The notes beneath the pieces are model-generated. The model made no database searches and was not told the origin of the DNA. It worked only from the letters and a program-made list of their open reading frames with translations. Positions 61,961 through 64,000 of a DNA stretch of 64,000 nt are shown one piece after another. The stretch is taken from contig CAWFMC010000030.1 of NCBI GenBank assembly GCA_963816725.1, positions 19,923 through 83,922 of the forward strand, in the 5' to 3' direction. Both the position numbers and the translations under genes were made by a program. Origin of the DNA: CAVSUB01 sp963816725. Its GTDB lineage: Bacteria > Acidobacteriota > Vicinamibacteria > Vicinamibacterales > 2-12-FULL-66-21. Each line of letters starts with the position of its first letter. Position 1 is the stretch's first letter.

Positions 61961-62283
61961 TGCTCCTTTCCCTGAACCCGAACGCGCGGCGCCCGGCCGT
62001 ACCGCACTTCGTCCGTGGTGATACTCCAGACCCGGACGGTTCGCGGAACATGACCGGACATTGATCCCTCGCCTCGGTCGACTGTTGCGGCTCGTCCGTT
62101 TCCGGCTCCAGAGCAAATACGCCGCGCTGGGCCATGCACCGAGCGTAACGAATCGGCAGTCAACCGCTCGTGACAGATCCGTTGAATTCCTGTGACTTGA
62201 GGGGTTCCGTTCACCCGGCGAACATCCGAGCGAGCTTGAGTCAGTGCAACATAGTTGGCTACAGTGATCCGTTGATCCGGTCA
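61961..62283. promoter_or_regulatory. Divergent promoter region with repeated GATCCGTTGA
   Basis: 323 bp between the operon (minus) and the regulator gene (plus). GATCCGTTGA occurs at 62176-62185 and again at 62266-62275, the second directly followed by GATCCGGT so that GATCC recurs after 8 bp. These repeats could be operator units for the winged-helix regulator encoded next door, but they are short. No other feature is seen. Confidence 0.35.
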
Positions 62284-64000
62284 ATGAAGTGCTTCGACCA
62301 ATTCAAGCTCGACGTTACGAATCAGTGCCTGTGGCGGGGGGACGCGCGCGTCCCGGTGATGCCGAAGCCGTTCGATGTGCTCACCTACCTGGTGGAGCAT
62401 GCCGGCCGACTGATTCCCCAGGATGAATTGCTGAAAGCCGTCTGGCCCGGCACGTACGTGCAGCCGGACGTTCTGCGAAAGCACATCAAGGAGGTGCGGC
62501 GCGTCCTCGGTGACATGGCGGCGACGCCGCATTTCATCGAGACGCTGCCCAAACGCGGGTACCGCTTCATCCCACCGGTGTGGGAACAGACCGCTGTGGC
62601 TGACCCGGTTGGGCGCGCCGCGGTGTCGACGCTGGTTGGACGCGCGCCGGTGTTGGCGGCTTTACGCGATCGGCTACAACGTGCGCTGGCGGGCGAACGG
62701 CAGGTCGTGTTCGTCACCGGCGAGGCCGGCATCGGCAAGACCAGCGTCGTTCAGGCGTTTGAAAGGTCGGTGAGTGGGATCGATCCGATTCGCGCGGCGT
62801 GGGGGCAGGCGGTCGAAGGATTTGGCGGAAAGGAGCCCTATTATCCGGTTTTGGGGGCTCTCGGCAGGTTCGGTCGTGGACCTGACCGACCGTTGATCGT
62901 CGATACGCTGGCGACGTGCGCCCCGACGTGGCTGATTCAGATGCCGTCTCTGGTTCCGCCCGAGCAACGCGCCAGCCTGCGTCGTGAAACGGTTGGCGCA
63001 ACGACCCAGCGCATGGTGCGTGAACTGTGTGAGGCGCTGGAGACCCTCACCAGAACGATCTCGCTCGTGCTGATTCTCGAGGACCTACATTGGGTCGACC
63101 ATTCGACTCTGGACGCGCTCTCCGCGATCGCCCGAGGCCGTGAACCGGCGCGTCTGCTCATCATCGCGACCTACCGGCCGGTGAACGTGATTCTCAGCGA
63201 CAGTCCGTTCAAACATCTGCAACGGGACCTCTGCATGCGTGGGCTGGCGCACGAAATCGCACTCGAGCCGCTCAGCGCACCCGACATCGCCCGCTACTTG
63301 GCCACCGCGTTTTCGCCGAATCAGTTTCCACCCGGTCTCGAAGGCGTTCTCCATCTTCATTCAGGCGGAAATCCGCTGTTCACGTCCGCCACGCTCGATC
63401 ACCTCGTGCAAAGGGGCATGCTGGAATGGGATGGCGGGTGCTGGAACCTGACGCTGCCGCTCGAACGCATCGAACCGGGCGTACCGGAGACACTCCGCCA
63501 CCTACTCGAGCTCCAGCTCGAGCAGCTGACGGACGACGAGCGCCTCGTGCTGACGTGCGCGAGCGTCGCAGGAGAGACGTTCTCTGCGTCGGACGTCGCG
63601 ATCATGTCGGCCGGAGTCGCGATCGATCCGGAGACCGTGTGCGATGCGCTCGTCACCCGCGGGCAGTTCTTACGAACAGCCGGCATGACGGATCGGCCCG
63701 ACGGGGCGCGCGAGTCGGTCTACGAATTCAAACACGCGCTCTATCGTGACGCGCTGTACCGGCGCGTGCCGGCGATGACGCGAACCGGTTATCACCACCG
63801 GCTCGCTGACGCGTTGAACGCGGTGCGCGCGGCAGGTCGTGCTGAATTGGCGGGTGCGGCGGCGGCGCATTACGAGGCTGCGCGCGTCTACGACCGTGCT
63901 GTCAACAATCTCATCGTCTCGGCGGACAACGCGCTGGGAAGGTACGCGCATGGCGACGCGCTCGCGCTCTTGAACTACGCACATGAACTGAATCAGCGTA
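62284..64000 (+). CDS. Winged-helix regulator with AAA/STAND ATPase module, 3' end outside the window
   Basis: The 572 codons present encode an OmpR-type winged helix (about 5-100, ending IETLPKRGYRFIPP), then an ATPase with P-loop GEAGIGKTS (about 145), Walker B segment LVLILEDLHWVD, and the start of a helical repeat region around GRYAHGDALALLNYA. This is the same plan as the 1,202-residue regulator at 51124-54732 but without its cyclase-like domain. It is divergent from the five-gene operon and probably controls it. ATG 62284 was chosen because it starts the winged-helix domain. The gene is cut by the window end. Confidence 0.85.
   Translation, partial: MKCFDQFKLDVTNQCLWRGDARVPVMPKPFDVLTYLVEHAGRLIPQDELLKAVWPGTYVQPDVLRKHIKEVRRVLGDMAATPHFIETLPKRGYRFIPPVWEQTAVADPVGRAAVSTLVGRAPVLAALRDRLQRALAGERQVVFVTGEAGIGKTSVVQAFERSVSGIDPIRAAWGQAVEGFGGKEPYYPVLGALGRFGRGPDRPLIVDTLATCAPTWLIQMPSLVPPEQRASLRRETVGATTQRMVRELCEALETLTRTISLVLILEDLHWVDHSTLDALSAIARGREPARLLIIATYRPVNVILSDSPFKHLQRDLCMRGLAHEIALEPLSAPDIARYLATAFSPNQFPPGLEGVLHLHSGGNPLFTSATLDHLVQRGMLEWDGGCWNLTLPLERIEPGVPETLRHLLELQLEQLTDDERLVLTCASVAGETFSASDVAIMSAGVAIDPETVCDALVTRGQFLRTAGMTDRPDGARESVYEFKHALYRDALYRRVPAMTRTGYHHRLADALNAVRAAGRAELAGAAAAHYEAARVYDRAVNNLIVSADNALGRYAHGDALALLNYAHELNQR

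Noticed and set aside
1..64000. CRISPR arrays, restriction, toxin-antitoxin or abortive-infection systems
   Set aside because: No regularly spaced repeats of CRISPR length and no cas, methylase/nuclease or toxin-antitoxin signatures were recognised on either strand.

Overview
The window looks like chromosomal DNA of an uncultured Acidobacteriota, most likely class Vicinamibacteria. The reasons are the very high G+C with strong third-position GC bias, two roughly 1,200-residue TonB-dependent receptors with N-terminal carboxypeptidase-regulatory-like domains, a stand-alone MacB/FtsX permease of the acidobacterial type, a DUF1592/DUF1552 (planctomycete-type cytochrome) pair, DUF4142 proteins, and several OmpR-type winged-helix regulators fused to TPR or ATPase modules. 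This placement is inferred from gene content only.

Layout. 1-12.5 kb: a cut-off secreted esterase, DUF4142 and low-complexity secreted proteins, an ABC permease, the DUF1592-DUF1552 operon, a small secreted protein and an SDR, then an ECF sigma factor upstream of a DUF4142 protein and a cupredoxin lipoprotein. 12.6-19.5 kb: a PAS-PAS hybrid histidine kinase, an SDR coupled to a small hypothetical protein, an SDR remnant with an internal deletion, a CrtI-like flavoprotein and a two-domain NAD-binding protein. 19.6-29.4 kb: carbohydrate genes (UDP-galactopyranose mutase, glycosyltransferase, frameshifted GH2 glycosidase, TreZ), a sorbosone-dehydrogenase-like/HEAT/cytochrome c protein and a lipoprotein. 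29.4-39.5 kb: gene debris, TonB receptor 1, a fused MFS/spermidine-synthase protein and TonB receptor 2. 39.8-44.0 kb: a winged-helix/TPR regulator divergent from a YVTN beta-propeller gene, with a Pho-box-like triple repeat between them, and an alpha/beta hydrolase. 44.1-50.6 kb: a truncated NUDIX gene fused tail-to-tail with a truncated CHRD/PEP-CTERM gene, PrmA, a RapA-like helicase, an AraC regulator with a VOC protein, and IlvE. 51-55.5 kb: a 1,202-residue signalling ATPase regulator with a degenerate cyclase domain, and a secreted protein. 55.7-58.2 kb: tRNA-Ser(GGA) with the decayed remains of an integrated element. 58.4-64 kb: a compact five-gene operon divergent from a winged-helix/ATPase regulator cut by the window end.

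No complete novel defence or mobile system was found. The most informative signals are (i) a tRNA-Ser whose 5' half is duplicated 2.36 kb away, with a broken tyrosine integrase and one oxidoreductase gene in between; (ii) three 7-bp direct repeats at exact 11-bp spacing in the regulator/beta-propeller intergenic region; (iii) two deletion scars, one inside an SDR gene and one joining two convergent genes; (iv) the coupled five-gene operon with its divergent regulator. At least seven gene remnants show that accessory DNA here is decaying. Motif and family assignments come from reading the translated sequence; no database search was run.
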